Both the position numbers and the translations under genes were made by a program. Below the pieces are notes generated by a model. That model was not told the DNA's origin, did not search any database, and saw only the letters and a program-made list of their open reading frames with translations. From CAZTPH01 sp031552655 (lineage in GTDB: Bacteria; Pseudomonadota; Gammaproteobacteria; UBA9339): DNA of 7,320 nt. Positions 1 through 7,082 of the stretch are shown here, in pieces (positions within the stretch are counted from its first letter, which is position 1; every line of letters starts with the position of its first letter). Location: NCBI GenBank assembly GCA_031552655.1, contig JAVBML010000084.1, positions 1 through 7,320 on the forward strand, written 5' to 3'.

Positions 1-71
1 TTGCCCAGGATTTTAGCATGTTCTAGTAGACGTAATTTACGTTTGATATCACTTAGTTCTTTTTGTTTCAT
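1..71 (-). CDS. IS481-type transposase, N-terminal fragment (runs off the left edge)
   Basis: The reading frame starts at ATG 71-69 and stays open to the window edge for 23 codons. It begins MKQKELSDIKRKLRLLEHAK and continues with ILG. A basic, helical start followed by a 'LR.LEHAK..GN'-like segment is what I recall from IS481-family (DDE, rve-core) transposases, just before their helix-turn-helix that binds the element ends. A GAGG Shine-Dalgarno (minus strand of 78-81) lies six bases before the ATG and supports this start. A TATAAT on the minus strand at 104-109 could serve as -10, but no matching -35 is seen at normal spacing. The catalytic core, the right end and any target duplication lie outside the window. 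The family call rests on a short peptide, so another helix-turn-helix protein remains possible. Confidence 0.5.
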   Translation of the reverse strand, partial: MKQKELSDIKRKLRLLEHAKILG

Positions 72-77
72 AAGTAG

Positions 78-127
78 CCTCGGTTTATGTTTAACTACGC
101 AAAATTATACTACTTTGTCAACCGAAG
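78..127 (-). repeat. Inverted repeat in the transposase leader
   Basis: CCTCGGTT (78-85) and AACCGAAG (120-127) can pair over eight positions with one G-T mismatch or wobble, enclosing 34 bases that hold the TATAAT at 104-109 (minus strand). One arm contains the Shine-Dalgarno of the transposase at 71. If transcription starts upstream of the arm at 120-127, the RNA hairpin could hide the ribosome binding site, as in IS elements that limit read-through expression. It might instead be part of the element's end. I cannot place the exact IS boundary, because the other end is not in the window. Confidence 0.35.
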
Positions 128-272
128 TCTTAATTTCCATAGTCCTAAAGAATATGTTCCTATAATTGAATTTGAATCCACTATGCTTTGGGTGGGGTTG
201 ATCTATTTTTTACTTATGGAATTTGGAAAATGCGATTTGCAAACACCTTGGTTACTATGATTAACATGTGCA

Positions 273-926
273 CTAGAGAGCATTTTCCATATTGGATGAA
301 TCTAAGTTATTTATGCGCCTATCTAATTCAGCTATTGTTGCAAATATTAACTGTTTTTTTTCATCCGAAAAACCCCATTGATCTATATGAGCTAAAACAT
401 AGTCTAGGCAACTACCTTGACCATATTCTTGACTCATGGCGGTCCAATCACTCACCATTTCTACGATATCGAGGATTGTCATTTGTTCGACATCTCCATA
501 GGATTCAGGGTGATGGGAATTAGAATGTAAATGGTGGTGGCAAGCTTCTTTTACTATATTTTCTACTTCAGGTGGATAGGAAAAGTCAGTGCCATTATTT
601 TTGCAACGATGGTACCAAGTTAACCAAATATATCCATTTGATTCTGGCTCTAATAGTTTACTGTGATCATGAAGATCGGCACGAGCTTGTAGCGTTTCTA
701 GTTCAAGGTCATGGTAGTCGACCATAGCTAACATATTGTTTCTTACTCTAGCGATATGCTGGTTAGTTCTGGTATGAAAATAGCCTACCATCTCGTTAGT
801 AATAATACTGATTTCTCCTAGGGAAGAAGTTGTTTTGGTATTTATTCTTTTAGGATATTGGGCTGGAGCTGGTGTTACGTAGAGTAGTGAAAAACAAATT
901 ACTGATATTGTTAAGAAAATATACAT
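273..926 (-). CDS. DUF5662-like HD-type protein with N-terminal export signal
   Basis: 217 residues. Residues 4-22 form a hydrophobic stretch ending APA before Q23, which looks like a signal peptide with a cleavage site. The n-region carries no positive charge, so a membrane anchor is also possible. The rest resembles the DUF5662 family, whose layout is HD-like: HDHSK at 86-90, a His-rich block at 130-139 ending in N..HHPE (136-141), and EMVSDWTAMS at 156-165 with an Asp (160) that would complete a metal site. Family members that I recall are small, often phage or bacterial proteins of unknown function. Phosphohydrolase activity is inference from the H/HD/H/D pattern. The ATG at 926 is the first usable one, with only a weak AGAGA Shine-Dalgarno and a promoter directly upstream. 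The gene is monocistronic in the window. The 147-base gap to the probable IS leader holds nothing recognisable. Confidence 0.7.
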   Translation of the reverse strand: MYIFLTISVICFSLLYVTPAPAQYPKRINTKTTSSLGEISIITNEMVGYFHTRTNQHIARVRNNMLAMVDYHDLELETLQARADLHDHSKLLEPESNGYIWLTWYHRCKNNGTDFSYPPEVENIVKEACHHHLHSNSHHPESYGDVEQMTILDIVEMVSDWTAMSQEYGQGSCLDYVLAHIDQWGFSDEKKQLIFATIAELDRRINNLDSSNMENAL

Positions 927-950
927 TTTAGTCTCTGTTTTTAGGAGTAT

Positions 951-979
951 AATATATGCAATTTTACTAGGACCGTCAA
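951..979 (-). promoter_or_regulatory. Sigma70-type promoter for the DUF5662-like gene
   Basis: Read on the minus strand, TTGACG (979-974) and TATATT (956-951) each match the consensus at five of six positions and are separated by exactly 17 bases. Initiation would fall near 944, giving a leader of roughly 18 bases before the ATG at 926. On the plus strand the same bases overlap the start of the decayed ORF at 956. Confidence 0.55.
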
Positions 980-1200
980 TTACCCATTGGAATATGGATT
1001 AAAAAATTGGCGAATGAAGAGTATATTAAACTTTTTACTCTTTCAGATATAAATTTTTTTCAAATGCTACTAACTGTTATATTGTCCCTAAGCCATCGAG
1101 AATTCAAATTTTAAAAGAATTTTATAAAGGTCCTGGTCTCAGTATGCCGAATCAATCATAGGATTTTTTAAACAAATTAAATAAAAAATCGAGGAAATGA
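956..1200 (+). pseudogene. Decayed small gene, family unknown
   Basis: TTAGGAG at 941-947 lies eight bases before an ATG at 956, a convincing translation start. The frame then reads MQFY, an amber stop (968-970), and DRQLPIGIWIKKLANEEY onward to INFF near 1060. Compensating for one base lost in the T7 run at 1054-1060, the text continues as SNATNCYIVPKPSRIQILKE, FYKGPGLSMPNQS, a second amber stop (1159-1161), DFLNKLNKKSRK and TGA (1198-1200). Both pieces have protein-like composition. Two stops plus one shift fit a pseudogene of about 80 codons. I do not recognise the family, and chance open text in AT-rich DNA cannot be excluded. The final TGA overlaps the next ATG as ATGA, like two translationally coupled genes. 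Confidence 0.4.
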
Positions 1201-1286
1201 TAATTGGCTATGATATCGCCGATCGCCGAGTTTTAAAAAAATGTTTTTATAGATTCATTATTTTGCTAGTATTAATACCTCGATGA
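1197..1286 (+). pseudogene. Truncated ORF with Cas2-like N terminus
   Basis: A 29-codon frame starts MIIGYDIADRRVLKK and soon becomes a hydrophobic, low-complexity tail ending PR and TGA (1284-1286). A short beta strand followed by YDIAD and basic residues is how many Cas2 endonucleases begin, the Asp being the catalytic metal ligand. Cas2 is normally 85-100 residues, so at most the first quarter would survive. In another frame, 1277-1297 reads YLDDVIE and after a stop LKIIPNFQGNDDK, which could be later debris. No cas1, repeats or spacers are visible. The resemblance covers about 15 residues and may be accidental. The Shine-Dalgarno GAGG at 1191-1194 sits only two bases before the ATG, so translation would have depended on coupling to the upstream frame. 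Confidence 0.2.
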
Positions 1287-1362
1287 TGTAATTGAGTAAT
1301 TAAAAATTATTCCTAACTTTCAGGGGAATGATGATAAATAAACTAATGTAAAGGAGAATAAT

Positions 1363-1803
1363 ATGGATAAAAATCAAGCAAAGCAAAGAGCACTGGTAAT
1401 GGTTGAGCGAGAGGGCCTTATCATGACATTGGGAACAAACGGTCCCGGTGGCACTCCGGAAATAAAAGCTATGATGAAGTTCAAAAACGATGGTTTAAAT
1501 CGTTTTGTGTTTTGCAGCAATACTTCTGCTCGTCGCACAAAGATACTGAAAAAGGAAAATCACTCCTGTTTGTATGTTTATGAGTGGGTCCCCGAAGCTA
1601 AACCAATGATTTGTCGGGGTGTAATGCTATCTGGAAAAATAGAACTATCCTGGGACGATAATTTGCGCCGGTCGCTTTGGCAAGATTCTTTAATGATGTA
1701 TTATCCAAAGGGACCACTTGATCCTGAATTTGTCGTTATTCAATTTATTTCTGAGCGTGGAAATTACTATGAAGGGTTTGAAAATATAGATTTTACAATC
1801 TAA
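1363..1803 (+). CDS. Pyridoxamine 5'-phosphate oxidase-family protein (general stress protein 26-like)
   Basis: 146 residues, the usual size for single-domain FMN-binding split-barrel proteins of the general stress protein 26 group (COG3871 type). Visible landmarks are an N-terminal helix (4-17), the first strand LIMTLGTNGPGGTPEIKAMM (19-38), the strand FVFCSNTSARRTKIL (48-62) that in the family lines the flavin phosphate, YVYEW (71-75), RGVMLSGKIEL (85-95), and the hallmark WQDSLMMYYPKGPLDPEF (106-123). Members bind FMN or FAD and act in stress responses. They are not expected to make pyridoxal phosphate, and the substrate is unknown. AAGGAG at 1351-1356 six bases before the ATG fixes the start. 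The gene stands alone between the decayed region and the tRNA, and no clear terminator follows. Confidence 0.8.
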   Translation: MDKNQAKQRALVMVEREGLIMTLGTNGPGGTPEIKAMMKFKNDGLNRFVFCSNTSARRTKILKKENHSCLYVYEWVPEAKPMICRGVMLSGKIELSWDDNLRRSLWQDSLMMYYPKGPLDPEFVVIQFISERGNYYEGFENIDFTI

Positions 1804-2019
1804 TTCTAAGGTATATTTTTACAGTTATTGATTTTATTCATATTTTTTGAAAACCATTGAACAAAAGAGGAATATTTTATGTAAGAGAATTACCGATAGC
1901 AAGAGCTCATGTTGGGAGCATGGAAAAGAGCCGTGGTATAAATTGAACTCCCTTCCCCAGGGGCAATTAACAATTGGCAATGGTTTTTCCACAAAAACTA
2001 TGCTATCTATATAACACAG
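1804..2019. other. Intergenic region upstream of tRNA-Gly
   Basis: 216 bases without a supportable gene. The first half is AT-rich. It holds only short self-complementary patches, such as GCTC/GAGC around 1902-1918 and CCCC/GGGG around 1955-1964, with no U-tract that would make them terminators. The best candidate tRNA promoter is TTGGCA at 1974-1979 with TATGCT at 1999-2004, but the 19-base spacer is long. TATATA at 2008-2013 is too close to the tRNA to be convincing. Confidence 0.35.
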
Positions 2020-2093
2020 GCGGGTGTAGTTTAGTGGTAGAACTAAAGCTTCCCAAGCTTTTGATGTGGGTTCGATTCCCATCGCCCGCTCCA
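2020..2093 (+). tRNA. tRNA-Gly, anticodon CCC
   Basis: The complete cloverleaf is readable. The acceptor stem GCGGGTG (2020-2026) pairs with CGCCCGC (2083-2089), with one G-U. The D arm pairs GTTT with GAAC. The anticodon stem AAAGC/GCTTT (2045-2049 and 2057-2061) encloses the loop TTCCCAA, giving anticodon CCC at 2052-2054, which reads GGG codons. The T arm has the TTCGATT loop, the discriminator base is T, and CCA is encoded (2091-2093). It closely matches E. coli glyU by recall. The tRNA is a single copy, and no second copy of its 3' end that would mark an integration site is present in the window. Confidence 0.95.
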
Positions 2094-2251
2094 ATTTCTC
2101 TATGATTAACTGTGTACCAATACTTTTGTAGAGTTTCTCCCACCATTTTTCTTGATCGGCGCATAGATACTTTTTACTTATCTACATAACATAACTCATT
2201 TTTTAGGGTATGAAAAATACTGAATTGCTTAGCAGTCCTTTTTCGTGGCTA

Positions 2252-2280
2252 TTGCTGGATAGCTAAAATTAGGGGATACT
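2252..2280 (+). promoter_or_regulatory. Possible promoter of the tkt-gap operon
   Basis: TTGCTG (2252-2257), a 17-base spacer and GATACT (2275-2280) lie just ahead of tkt and would start RNA near 2287, leaving a short leader with the AGGGAG ribosome site at 2303-2308. The match is moderate (three and four of six positions). The 219 bases between the tRNA and tkt show no better pair, no small ORF with a ribosome site and no obvious terminator, so read-through from the tRNA remains possible. Confidence 0.3.
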
Positions 2281-2312
2281 CTATCAGTGACACATTTAAA
2301 TTAGGGAGCCCC

Positions 2313-4325
2313 ATGTTAGATAATCGTGAACTTGCCAATGCGCTACGTTTTTTAAGCATCGATGCTGTGCAAAGAGCTAATTCGGGACATCCGGGCATGC
2401 CCCTGGGTATGGCCGATATTGCCACCGTATTGTGGCGAGAATTTTTGCACCACAATCCTAAAAATCCTCATTGGATAAACCGCGATAGATTTGTGTTGTC
2501 CAATGGCCACGGATCCATATTGCTCTATGCTCTTTTACATTTAACGGGCTATGATCTATCTCTGGAGGATCTAAAGAATTTCCGACAATTACACTCTAAA
2601 ACGCCTGGACATCCGGAGTTCGGCATAACTTCTGGCGTTGAAACTACCACGGGTCCTCTGGGTCAAGGCTTGGCCAATGCCGTGGGCATGGCCCTAGCTG
2701 AGAAAATTTTAGGAGCCCAGTTTAATCAACCAGATTTTGATATTATTAATCATTTTACCTATGTATTCGTTGGCGATGGCTGTCTCATGGAGGGTATTTC
2801 CCATGAAGTAGCGTCCTTTGCCGGTACCCATGGTTTGGGTAAATTAATACTTTTTTGGGATGACAATGGTATTTCCATTGATGGAGAAACCCATGGCTGG
2901 TTTACCGAGGATGTGGCACAGCGTTTTCAATCCTATGGGTGGCAAGTAATTGCCGCCGTTGATGGTCACGATGCTATGGCCATTAGAACTGCCTTGGAAC
3001 AAGCCAGAGGGAATAGTCGGCAACCCACTATTATTTGCTGTAAAACCACCATTGGCTATGGGGCGCCAAATTTTTGCAACAGCTCCAAGTGCCATGGTTC
3101 ACCTCTAGGGGTGCAGGAAATTGCACTGGTGCGAAAAACACTAGGGTGGAACCATGAACCGTTTATCGTACCAGCGGAGATTTATGAAGCTTGGAATGCT
3201 AAAAACAGTGGCGGTGAAATGGAAAGTAAATGGAATGCTCTCTTTGGAGAATATCGAGAACGTCATCCTGAATTAGCGCGGGAACTCATAAGACGTTTAC
3301 ACGGTGACTTAGCGCCGGATTGGTTGGCAGCTTCTGAGAAATATATTAGAAATGTTGCAGCTAAAATGGAAAACTTAGCAACGCGCCAATCATCTCAGAG
3401 AGTTTTGGATAGTTACGCGGCTTTAGTGCCGGAATTACTGGGAGGATCTGCGGACTTAACTCCCTCTAATTTGACCAATTGGACTGGAGCTAAATGCATT
3501 ACCCAGGATAGCGCCGCGGGGAACTATCTTCACTATGGCGTGAGGGAGTTTGGTATGCTTGCCATGATGAATGGCATGGCACTTCATGGGGGTTTTATAC
3601 CTCTGGGAGGAACTTTTTTGGTCTTTGCCAATTATGGACAAAGTGCCATCCGCATGGCTGCCCTAATGTGTTGCCGCGTGATCTATGTTTTTACCCATGA
3701 TTCCATTGGGTTAGGTGAAGATGGACCTACACACCAACCCGTGGAACAGTTGGCAATGCTAAGGTCTACACCTAATTTGTCGGTTTGGCGCCCAGCGGAT
3801 ACCGTGGAAACTGCCATTGCTTGGCAATTTGCTTTGCTGCGTCGGGAGGGGCCCACGGCACTGATTCTAAGTCGCCAAACATTACCGGCCCAATGCCATG
3901 GTGAGGAGATGCTAGCTGATATCAAGCGAGGAGGTTACATCTTAGTGGATTGCGACGATCATAATCCCCAGATACTGTTGATAGCATCGGGATCCGAGGT
4001 TGAATTAGCGCGTAGGGTGGCAATTTTATTGCATGAGCGGGGAATAAAAACTCGAGTGGTTTCCATGCCTTCCCAGGATCAGTTTGACTGTCAAGATGAT
4101 TTCTATCGGGAGAGGGTATTGCCCCGGGGTATAAAAAATCGTGTGGCTTTGGAAGCAGCGGCATCAATTTCTTGGCATAAATACGTTGGCCTCGATGGTT
4201 TAGTTATTGGTCTAGATCGCTATGGAGAATCGGCGCCGGGAAAAATATTATTTGAACTTTTTGGTTTTTCGGAGGAAAATATTGGGGAATTAATTTATAA
4301 ACATTTCAATTTATCAGGAGAATGA
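2313..4325 (+). CDS. tkt: Transketolase
   Basis: 670 residues, close to the 663 of the E. coli enzyme and alignable along its length by recall. It moves two-carbon ketol units between sugar phosphates (xylulose-5-P with ribose-5-P or erythrose-4-P) in the cytosolic non-oxidative pentose phosphate pathway, using thiamine diphosphate and a divalent metal. The N-terminal domain has SGHPG (24-28), SNGHGS (63-68) and the thiamine-binding GDG at 154-156, followed after about 30 residues by DDNG (183-186). The middle domain has GGSADL (377-382), REFGM with the likely catalytic Glu412, and GEDGPTHQP (468-476) with its conserved His474. The C-terminal domain has ATP-independent ligand-fold text such as GSEVELA. 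AGGGAG four bases before the ATG supports the start. No active-site motif is missing. Only three bases separate its stop from gap. Confidence 0.97.
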   Translation: MLDNRELANALRFLSIDAVQRANSGHPGMPLGMADIATVLWREFLHHNPKNPHWINRDRFVLSNGHGSILLYALLHLTGYDLSLEDLKNFRQLHSKTPGHPEFGITSGVETTTGPLGQGLANAVGMALAEKILGAQFNQPDFDIINHFTYVFVGDGCLMEGISHEVASFAGTHGLGKLILFWDDNGISIDGETHGWFTEDVAQRFQSYGWQVIAAVDGHDAMAIRTALEQARGNSRQPTIICCKTTIGYGAPNFCNSSKCHGSPLGVQEIALVRKTLGWNHEPFIVPAEIYEAWNAKNSGGEMESKWNALFGEYRERHPELARELIRRLHGDLAPDWLAASEKYIRNVAAKMENLATRQSSQRVLDSYAALVPELLGGSADLTPSNLTNWTGAKCITQDSAAGNYLHYGVREFGMLAMMNGMALHGGFIPLGGTFLVFANYGQSAIRMAALMCCRVIYVFTHDSIGLGEDGPTHQPVEQLAMLRSTPNLSVWRPADTVETAIAWQFALLRREGPTALILSRQTLPAQCHGEEMLADIKRGGYILVDCDDHNPQILLIASGSEVELARRVAILLHERGIKTRVVSMPSQDQFDCQDDFYRERVLPRGIKNRVALEAAASISWHKYVGLDGLVIGLDRYGESAPGKILFELFGFSEENIGELIYKHFNLSGE

Positions 4326-4328
4326 ATT

Positions 4329-5336
4329 ATGGCGATTAAAATAGCAATTAATGGTTATGGACGCATCGGTCGTACCATATTACGTGCTTTATATGAGGGT
4401 GGTTACCGGGAAAATATGGAAATAGTGGCTATCAATGATCTAGGGGATACTAACATTAATGCTCATTTAACAATCTATGATACGGTACATGGCAAATTCT
4501 CCGGTAGCGTAGCTGTGGAAGATAATTACATTGTGGTGAATGGAGATAGAATTAAAGTCTTGGCTGAAAAAGATCCCGCAAAGATGCCCTGGCAAGCACT
4601 GGGAGTTGATATTGTGTTCGAATGCACTGGTAAGTTTACCAGTAAAGAAAAAGCTATGGCTCATATCAATGCGGGAGCAAAAAAGGTAATAATCTCGGCT
4701 CCCGGTGAAGGGGTGGATGCCACCGTGGTGTATGGCGTAAATCATGAGATTTTAAATGCTTCCCACCGGATAATATCCAATGCTTCCTGTACTACTAATT
4801 GTCTTGCACCCATGACCAAGATTCTCCATCGGGAGATTGGGTTAGTTAGTGGTTTAATGACTACCATCCATTCCTATACCAATGATCAAGTTTTGATCGA
4901 TGTCTATCACAAAGATTTGCGTCGTGCGAGATCGGCAACGCAATCAATGATTCCTACAAAGACCGGTGCTGCCGCTGCCGTTGGCCTGGTTTTACCGGAA
5001 TTGGCAGGTAAATTGGATGGCTTTGCCATTCGGGTACCGACCATTAATGTCTCCCTGGTGGATCTAGTATTTGAAGCAGCTCGCAGTACCACAAAGGATG
5101 AGGTTAATGCTCTGATGAAGCAAGCATCAGTGGGGGAATTGACAGGAGTTTTGGGTTACAACGATCTTCCCTTGGTATCCCAGGATTTTAACCACAATCC
5201 TCTCTCATCTATTTTTGAAGCAAGTCAAACTAAGGTTATTGGTAAAACAGTTAAGGTGCTATCTTGGTATGATAATGAATGGGGTTTTTCTAACAGAATG
5301 CTTGATGTTGCAAAATTCTGGATGCAAACTAAGTAG
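4329..5336 (+). CDS. gap: Glyceraldehyde-3-phosphate dehydrogenase, type I
   Basis: 335 residues, full length for a bacterial type I GAPDH. It oxidises glyceraldehyde-3-phosphate to 1,3-bisphosphoglycerate with NAD and phosphate in the cytosol. The Rossmann signature GYGRIGR is at 9-15 and VAIND at 33-37; an Asp there favours NAD over NADP. The active site SNASCTTNCLAP is at 150-161, with Cys154 as nucleophile and His181 (in TTIHSYTNDQ) as its base. Arg235 in IRVPT and the C-terminal WYDNEWGFSNRM (313-324) are also typical. The ribosome site AGGAG (4316-4320) lies inside the end of tkt, eight bases before the ATG, so the two are surely co-transcribed and probably coupled. Transketolase yields the substrate of this enzyme. 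No pgk follows; the operon ends at the terminator downstream. Confidence 0.97.
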   Translation: MAIKIAINGYGRIGRTILRALYEGGYRENMEIVAINDLGDTNINAHLTIYDTVHGKFSGSVAVEDNYIVVNGDRIKVLAEKDPAKMPWQALGVDIVFECTGKFTSKEKAMAHINAGAKKVIISAPGEGVDATVVYGVNHEILNASHRIISNASCTTNCLAPMTKILHREIGLVSGLMTTIHSYTNDQVLIDVYHKDLRRARSATQSMIPTKTGAAAAVGLVLPELAGKLDGFAIRVPTINVSLVDLVFEAARSTTKDEVNALMKQASVGELTGVLGYNDLPLVSQDFNHNPLSSIFEASQTKVIGKTVKVLSWYDNEWGFSNRMLDVAKFWMQTK

Positions 5337-5360
5337 TTAAATACTACTTTTTTGATTTTG

Positions 5361-5400
5361 AGCGGCCGCGCTAATTTTTTTGCTTAGCGTGGCCGTTTTT
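5361..5400 (+). terminator. Intrinsic terminator of the tkt-gap operon
   Basis: CGGCCGCGCTAA (5363-5374) pairs with TTAGCGTGGCCG (5384-5395) over twelve positions with a single G-U, extended by a further A-T pair at the base. The loop TTTTTTTGC is unusually T-rich, and a T5 run follows at 5396-5400. It begins 25 bases after the gap stop. The minus-strand side lacks a U-tract next to the stem, so it should act mainly on plus-strand transcripts. It sits between the convergent ends of gap and the glycosyltransferase gene. Confidence 0.9.
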
Positions 5401-5408
5401 CTATGCGC

Positions 5409-7034
5409 TTAGTCCGTTGCTAGCATAACCAGTCGATCAAAGCATTGCCGTGGTTTTAACCTGGGCAGATTTTTATTACCGTAAAATTGTCTCAGTTTTT
5501 TTGTGGGAACCACAATGATTGAATTTTTCGGAATGGCAGCTAACTGTGTTTTATCAATGAAATATTCCCCATATTCTTCGAGATGAGCTCCGTAGTATAG
5601 ATCGCTACTTTTGCTATCTATGATTTTAAAATATCTAGGTGCGTAGAAAGCGAGTGCTGATATATTTTCAAAGTCCTGATAGAGATAAAGTGCTTGCTGG
5701 GGGGTGATTTTTTTATTTAGATAGCTGCCAGCGGAAGCCGTGGAGAGAGTAGTTTGATTTACTTCCAGGTATGCTATTACTAAGGTAATAGTGGGTACTA
5801 TGGAGAGACTAAAAATTATTGCTGCTGCTGTTCTTGAGGTGGCAAAGAGAATAATTACTAGGGCTAAACCAAGGATTGCCATAGCTGTTACTGTCAGAGG
5901 AATGCTAATGCCATTTATAAGTGATGGCACTAACTGATATAAACTAAGAAGGGCTAACGCTATGATTATTAAAGCGGTACTTCCCCATATTTTAAATACT
6001 TTTTGGGTTACTACACTATCGAGCTTAATTCCCAGAATAAGTGCCAGGGCTGGCATGCTAACAATCATGTAATAATTTGCCTTGGCACTGGAGATGGAAA
6101 AAAATAGGAGAGGAACTAGGAGCCAGCACCAGCAGAAGCGTAGAAGTTGGTTTTCCCCGGGGTTTCGGGTTTCATTTTTTTTAAATATCCACGGTAACGA
6201 TAGAGACCAGGGAAATAGGTAAATTAAAATTCGCGGTAGGTAGTAGTAAATGGGCCCATTATAGTAATCATGAGGTTCCCGTTGATTAAGAAATCTCAGA
6301 ATGTGCTCTTCAATGAAATAGTGCCAGGCGAACCCACGGTGCTGCAAAGTGGCGGCTATGTGCCAGGGAAGGGTCACAATAAGAAAGAGTAATATGCCCA
6401 GGGGGTCAAATAATTTTATTAATTTGCAATAGTCTTTTTCTAAAATTAAAAACGCGGTGAAACTACCATATACTAATATGCCGGCCACCATACCCTTGGT
6501 TAGGACTGCGAGGCCTAGAAAGAAGTATCCTAGCCTTAGGATGCTGCGACTTTGCTTCCGGTGCCATTGGAACCAACAGAATAGATTAAGGCTAATTAGC
6601 AGAGTAAACAACATGTCAAAATAAACCATGCGGGCAATGATGGCGATGCCAATACTGGAGGAAAATATTATGGCTCCGAGGAAACCGGCTTTAGCTTTGC
6701 CCCATCGTCGGGTAAAATATAATATTATTCCCACCAATAGTGCGGCACTGCTAGTGGTAACTAGGCGCGCTGCCCAGGCGTGGTAACCAAATAGATGAAA
6801 GCTGCCAGCTAGGAGCCAATAGAGCAACGGAGGTTTTTCAATGTAGGGTACTCCGTTTAGATGGGGGATCACAAAATTTTTTTGCAGCAACATATTTTTC
6901 GCTATGCTGGCATAGAGGCCTTCATTGTTGTCCAACAATGGATAGCTTCCCAGGGCAAAGTAGAAGCTAAAAAATATCAATGCAAACAGGGCAACGTAAG
7001 CTAGCGATGAGGTGCTTTTTTTAGTTATTAACAT
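5409..7034 (-). CDS. ArnT-like integral membrane glycosyltransferase (GT39/GT83, GT-C fold)
   Basis: 541 residues, close to ArnT's roughly 550. A hydrophobic helix at about 11-29 leads into a periplasmic loop with the family's acidic signature LLDNNEGLYASIA (33-45), then IPHLNGVPYIEKP (56-68). Later motifs shared with ArnT by recall are RMVYFD (135-140), LTKG (178-181), LPWHIA (222-227), HYFIEEHILRF (238-248) and LLFFSISSAKANYY (309-322). About a dozen membrane helices follow one another to residue 422, ending in a soluble C-terminal domain (about 430-541). Relatives move a sugar such as 4-amino-4-deoxyarabinose from undecaprenyl phosphate to lipid A or another acceptor on the outer face of the inner membrane. 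The donor and acceptor here cannot be read from sequence. No arn biosynthesis genes are in view. The start at 7034 has no good Shine-Dalgarno, but the next Met is residue 48, past the signature. Confidence 0.85.
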   Translation of the reverse strand: MLITKKSTSSLAYVALFALIFFSFYFALGSYPLLDNNEGLYASIAKNMLLQKNFVIPHLNGVPYIEKPPLLYWLLAGSFHLFGYHAWAARLVTTSSAALLVGIILYFTRRWGKAKAGFLGAIIFSSSIGIAIIARMVYFDMLFTLLISLNLFCWFQWHRKQSRSILRLGYFFLGLAVLTKGMVAGILVYGSFTAFLILEKDYCKLIKLFDPLGILLFLIVTLPWHIAATLQHRGFAWHYFIEEHILRFLNQREPHDYYNGPIYYYLPRILIYLFPWSLSLPWIFKKNETRNPGENQLLRFCWCWLLVPLLFFSISSAKANYYMIVSMPALALILGIKLDSVVTQKVFKIWGSTALIIIALALLSLYQLVPSLINGISIPLTVTAMAILGLALVIILFATSRTAAAIIFSLSIVPTITLVIAYLEVNQTTLSTASAGSYLNKKITPQQALYLYQDFENISALAFYAPRYFKIIDSKSSDLYYGAHLEEYGEYFIDKTQLAAIPKNSIIVVPTKKLRQFYGNKNLPRLKPRQCFDRLVMLATD

Positions 7035-7082
7035 CGTTAAAGTCTAATATAAGTGACTACTTTTCTTCAAGTACTAATAAAA

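Noticed and set aside
188..523. Open frame of 111 codons on the plus strand
   Set aside because: It lies mostly antisense to the DUF5662-like gene, has no ribosome site and resembles no family.
956..1362. CRISPR array next to the Cas2-like fragment
   Set aside because: No regularly spaced direct repeats of 20 or more bases were seen in this stretch.
2020..2093. tRNA as an integration (att) site
   Set aside because: No second copy of the tRNA 3' end and no integrase gene is present in the window.
1834..2094. 86-codon minus-strand frame with MGIEPT near its start
   Set aside because: It runs across the tRNA-Gly gene; 'MGIEPTSKAW' is a well-known false translation of tRNA complements.
2249..4167. 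Several minus-strand frames of 61-83 codons within tkt
   Set aside because: They are complements of a strongly conserved enzyme gene and have no start signals.
4467..5092. Minus-strand frames of 92 and 61 codons within gap
   Set aside because: They mirror conserved GAPDH coding sequence and have no independent support.
5362..5369. GCGGCCGC octamer as a cloning or vector scar
   Set aside because: It is one arm of the natural terminator stem, and its flanks show no vector-like sequence.
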